From Wuchereria bancrofti (taxonomy: Eukaryota > Nematoda > Chromadorea > Rhabditida > Onchocercidae), in the NCBI GenBank assembly GCA_005281725.1, contig SSBO01000012.1, positions 11,127,254 through 11,191,253 on the forward strand: DNA of 64,000 bases, in the 5' to 3' direction. The notes beneath the pieces are model-generated. The model did not search any database. It was not told the DNA's origin and saw only the letters and a list, made by a program, of their open reading frames with translations. The first letter of the stretch is position 1, and the number at the start of each line of letters is the position of its first letter. Shown piece after piece: positions 61,301-64,000 of the stretch. Position numbers and translations under genes: made by a program.

Positions 61301-63443
61301 TAATTGGAAGTAAGAAGTCAAGATAGCGTAAGATAACGATAATGCTTGACGCAACCTTTTGTCTTGATAGATGTATATACAAAATAAGGAAAGATGACAA
61401 GAGAACAACTTCTTAACTGGAAAAACAAGCTTTTTTCGTCCAATTTTTTGGCAATTGCAGACAAACCGTTCCGATAAAACACCAGTTTTTATTTTCCTTC
61501 GCACTAAATCTCACTTTTGATTTCAAGAAAGTTATTGATAACAAAAATAAAATAGAAAAGCAAACACAAATGGAACTGTTAACAAAAATTTTAAAAGCTA
61601 ATGAACAGTTAGTATCAGTAACACACCACACACACATACACATAGAGACACAGATATACACACAGATCTAAACAATTCTAAAAAATAAATAAAATGCAAA
61701 TCATTCTTTGTATTGAATAGATTTAAAATGTATTTAATTGCGCGTAACACCTTCATTACATATATATATTATATTGTACTACGTTTTATTTAAAGATTCA
61801 TTACAAAGATTCATTAAATGATTTTGTTGTAAGTATTCAATCTTGTGGATTACGATTGTCAGCAACAGCAGTAAGTAATAGTTTCTGTCAATTTAAATTA
61901 AATTTTCAATATCTCTGTGTCTGCGCTTCCAGTCTCTTGCGACTCGCCATTCTGTCAAGAAAGAAAAACTACCTCCCATCACATGCTGTTCTCTAAATTA
62001 CTCAGAAAACAAACAATATGAAATCGTTATTCATATGTTAATCTCTGTTTTATCCAGAAACAACATACTATAGGAGACCTAGATATGTCACAATTTCGGT
62101 CATTTACTAAACAACCGCCCCACAGAAATGTATATCATTTAGACACTGAATGCTAATTCAGGAAAAAGATATCAAACTTGGACACATCAAAATTTTTTGC
62201 AAATGATGAAAAGGGAATCGAGATAAAAGGAAAAAACAAAGAAGTTAACATTCTGTTGATCCAAGCAATCTTGCACATGGCATCAACATTAATTTTGGTC
62301 TCTGACAGCTGCTACACCAAAACTTATCTTCAAGTGGAATTCCGCAATATTACAAAAGCGAACAAAAATGTAGCTTCAATTCTCTCAATAATTTCCGTTC
62401 CAAAACTGGAAATGGAATGACTTATAGATCCCATGATCTATGATTAAAGGCTTTTTTTCTACGAAAATTTGTCGAAGAGATGGAAAAATGAAAAGGTAGC
62501 ATAAAGTGTCACTCCTAATAACGTCAAATTTTTCGAGTGTATAAACATCACAAATGAATCATTATGTAATGTATGCAGTTTTGCGGAAGTACATCCCCCT
62601 CTATTGTTTGGACATAATAGTGAAGAATAACACAGCTTTCCCATTTAATTTTAATGAATCTCAGAAAGACAGCATTAAAAATACGAATATGTAAGGAATG
62701 TAACTATAATGCTTACAAGAAATAGAACTGCAGTATCAAAAAAAAAAAAAAAATTAAAGTCATAAAGTTAAAGGAATATGTGAAAGCTAAATAAAGATAG
62801 TACATCGGATATTCGAAGTGTGTACATAATTCCAACATTGTACAACACAATAATCAAAAGAAAATGTAAGTTCAAAAGAGCTGTTAACATCACGAGGAGA
62901 AACATCACGAAGAGTAGTGGAGTAGAGAGCAATGACTTAAGTTTAATCAGTATAGGAAAGGGATAACCATAGTAAACTTCAGGTATATATAATTTAGATA
63001 GATGACGAGAAGTGAACAACCGCAGCCCTATGTAGCATTGTAACACTTCTTCATGTCGAAGATTTTTCGACAGACATGTAACTACAACCTTACTTAACTT
63101 TGTTTTACTAATTCTTGCTGTTTTTTCCAAGGATTGGGAAAGTTCTCTAAAATTTTAAATCCGACCAAATATTGATTGTTACCTTCTCTATTGGAATCCA
63201 TATTTGCTTGCAGACTTTGGGCATCCACAAAAATTGTGCGTGGAATGAATTTGGTAGGGATAGCTACTGCAGGTTGTCGAGCAACAGGAACGAGTAAAAG
63301 TGGAATAGCTTCGGATATATTGGTTGTTGACGGTTTAGGTTCTATCCGCCGCCCTATTGTAGCCATCGATGAGATCATAAATAAGCTCGAGATCAAGCAA
63401 ATTAAATCTTCCAATTCCAATTTTAATTCCTCGAATATGGAAC
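43329..63443 (-). CDS. MRTF: Myocardin-related transcription factor (MRTF/MKL) with RPEL and SAP domains
   Basis: Predicted actin-regulated coactivator of SRF. Exons in phase from RPEL1 to the stop: 61051-60949, 52588-52469, 51656-51495, 51272-51207, 51054-50870, 50594-50508, 50119-50006, 49803-49204, 48813-48568, 48348-48001, 47085-46898, 46675-46531, 46236-46087, 45820-45653, 45416-45109, 44873-44576, 44340-44163, 43931-43777, 43627-43520 and 43412-43329, about 1,270 residues. RPEL motifs: MKLERRPAQGYLIQRGILP, LKRKIEQRPSKQKLV and LNKKLQHRPGPLELITKKIL. Next: a basic box KVRKKSSQYRTPYDQT resembling the SRF-binding B1 box, LLLQQQQLFLQWQ, the SAP domain (LADYRVQDLKNECKKRQLP), poly-Gln, a coiled coil (EEMLRFQQRKIEELQKEL) and an acidic tail with DWLDMML. 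An exon at 63443-63183 (ATG 63378 or 63366) probably encodes the N-terminus, but its donor phase (1) does not match the RPEL1 acceptor (0), so a linking exon may be missing. An alternative start is the ATG at 61006. Confidence 0.85.
49450..49557 (-). other. SAP domain of the MRTF gene
   Basis: About 36 residues, reading LADYRVQDLKNECKKRQLP then VSGAKPQLLERLRPYE. The Leu/Gly/Leu pattern of a SAP motif is intact, and the spacing to the Q-rich block upstream matches vertebrate MRTFs. Confidence 0.9.
53454..53472. repeat. CTAT tetranucleotide repeat
   Basis: Four to five CTAT units in tandem within the MRTF intron. Confidence 0.8.
53688..53809. repeat. Copy A of a diverged direct repeat in the MRTF intron
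   Basis: Begins ttgggtaattaaacgacagc and includes gctaaaaatgctac and agaagcagttag. It aligns along its length with 54013-54130 (ttgggtaattgaatgatggt, cctaaaaatgctac, agaagcagttaa). Divergence by eye is about 20-25%. Confidence 0.75.
54013..54130. repeat. Copy B of the diverged direct repeat
   Basis: Same orientation as copy A and about 325 bp away. An old tandem duplication or two insertions of one element would explain it. Confidence 0.75.
54149..54213. repeat. Short direct repeat, 44-bp spacing
   Basis: The 20-mer taaccatatttttcacgtat occurs at 54151 and again near 54194, with a partial copy between. Confidence 0.85.
60950..61012 (-). other. RPEL1 motif exon of the MRTF gene
   Basis: Codes LRMKLERRPAQGYLIQRGIL, matching the RPEL pattern (R-P, then a hydrophobic pair, then I-L). 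The donor at 60949/60948 is phase 1 and joins cleanly to the RPEL2 exon at 52588 to give ILPADGGDRRKSVLR. Confidence 0.85.
61066..61092. repeat. TA microsatellite next to the RPEL1 exon
   Basis: About 12 TA units starting only some 15 nt upstream of the RPEL1 splice acceptor on the minus strand. It sits where a polypyrimidine or branch region would be expected. Confidence 0.85.
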
Positions 63444-64000
63444 CTAGAAAAGGAAACTAAAATCAATATTGCGAGCTGTCACTTTTATTCAAGACTACGC
63501 GAATTTTAGCTAGTCTAGACTACTCAGCAAATTAACAGTAAGTATTTCAAGACGTTCAGCAACTTGCTGAGAAGTAATCCAGATTAGCTGAAAACTTACT
63601 GGAAGAAAATTGTAACTTGTCGTCACAAAAACTAATACCACCAAAACAGTTTTTATCAGCACTATTTGTTATAATCTTCTCTCTACCGGACTTATTCTAC
63701 CTATAACACTGTTTTCCAACACTGATCCCCTACGTACACCCCCACATGACTTTTCCGGTTAACACGTTTCAGGACACTCTGCTGGTGCTTGCCGCGTTTT
63801 ACTTAAACCGTAAAATACAAACGTGAGAATTGCAGACCACAACTGCCAAAAAGCATTTCCGTTACCTTTACATTTGCTTTGGTAGAGTGGTTGGTCATTC
63901 CGGAGTGTTATCAGAATAGTTTCATGTTTCTAATACATCCCGCGTTGCAGATCTGATGGATTCAGATTTGTACATCTTCCTGTACATCTTCAGCTTATTT
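63444..64000. other. Region upstream of the first recognised MRTF exon
   Basis: Minus-strand sequence just upstream of 63443 is ttccttttctag, a good acceptor, so either a trans-splice site or a further upstream exon lies here or beyond the window. No coding recognised. Confidence 0.5.

Noticed and set aside
62768..63130. Minus-strand frame of 120 codons with a hydrophobic stretch
   Set aside because: It starts at TTG and lies in the likely first MRTF intron; hydrophobicity follows from T-rich sequence. Not called a membrane protein.

Overview
The window is AT-rich animal nuclear DNA from a nematode. The genes have many short exons with GT-AG introns. Several start codons sit a few bases after an isolated 3' splice-acceptor sequence with no upstream coding exon, as expected for spliced-leader trans-splicing. 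There is a nematode-type DB-module secreted protein and a squid-like hnRNP. IMP dehydrogenase and ribophorin I lie close together, which I recall is also true on the C. elegans T22D1 cosmid. A clade III (spirurid/ascarid) parasite is a reasonable guess, but the sequence does not fix the species.

Layout. From 1.4 to 21.0 kb there are five co-oriented minus-strand genes, read right to left: ribophorin I (20990-16613), a BET1-type SNARE (15538-15206), IMP dehydrogenase (13352-9021), a PUSL1-like tRNA pseudouridine synthase (8069-5798) and a squid-like hnRNP (2909-1377). A plus-strand DB-module protein (23343-24000, 5' end not found) precedes a 14-exon minus-strand 6-phosphofructokinase (29941-24887). 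A plus-strand complex I subunit, NDUFB10/PDSW, lies at 33059-34639. A minus-strand C2H2 zinc-finger gene built from three related modules spans 39027-35504.

The last third (about 43.3-63.4 kb, minus strand) is one large gene that I reconstruct, exon by exon and in consistent phase, as a myocardin-related transcription factor (MRTF/MKL). It has three RPEL actin-binding motifs, a basic SRF-binding-like box, a glutamine-rich LLLQQQQLFLQ block, a SAP domain, a leucine-zipper-like coiled coil and an acidic C-terminal tail. An intron of about 8.4 kb separates RPEL1 from RPEL2. This is the most interesting object in the window.

Most genes are housekeeping: purine synthesis, glycolysis, N-glycosylation, ER-Golgi fusion, respiration and RNA processing. 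They do not form one pathway. The intergenic and intronic DNA holds microsatellites, a 57-nt A tract and short duplicated segments. I saw no tRNA, rRNA, CRISPR array or intact transposon. Exon joins were worked out by hand from splice signals, phase and protein family resemblance; joins I could not settle are flagged.
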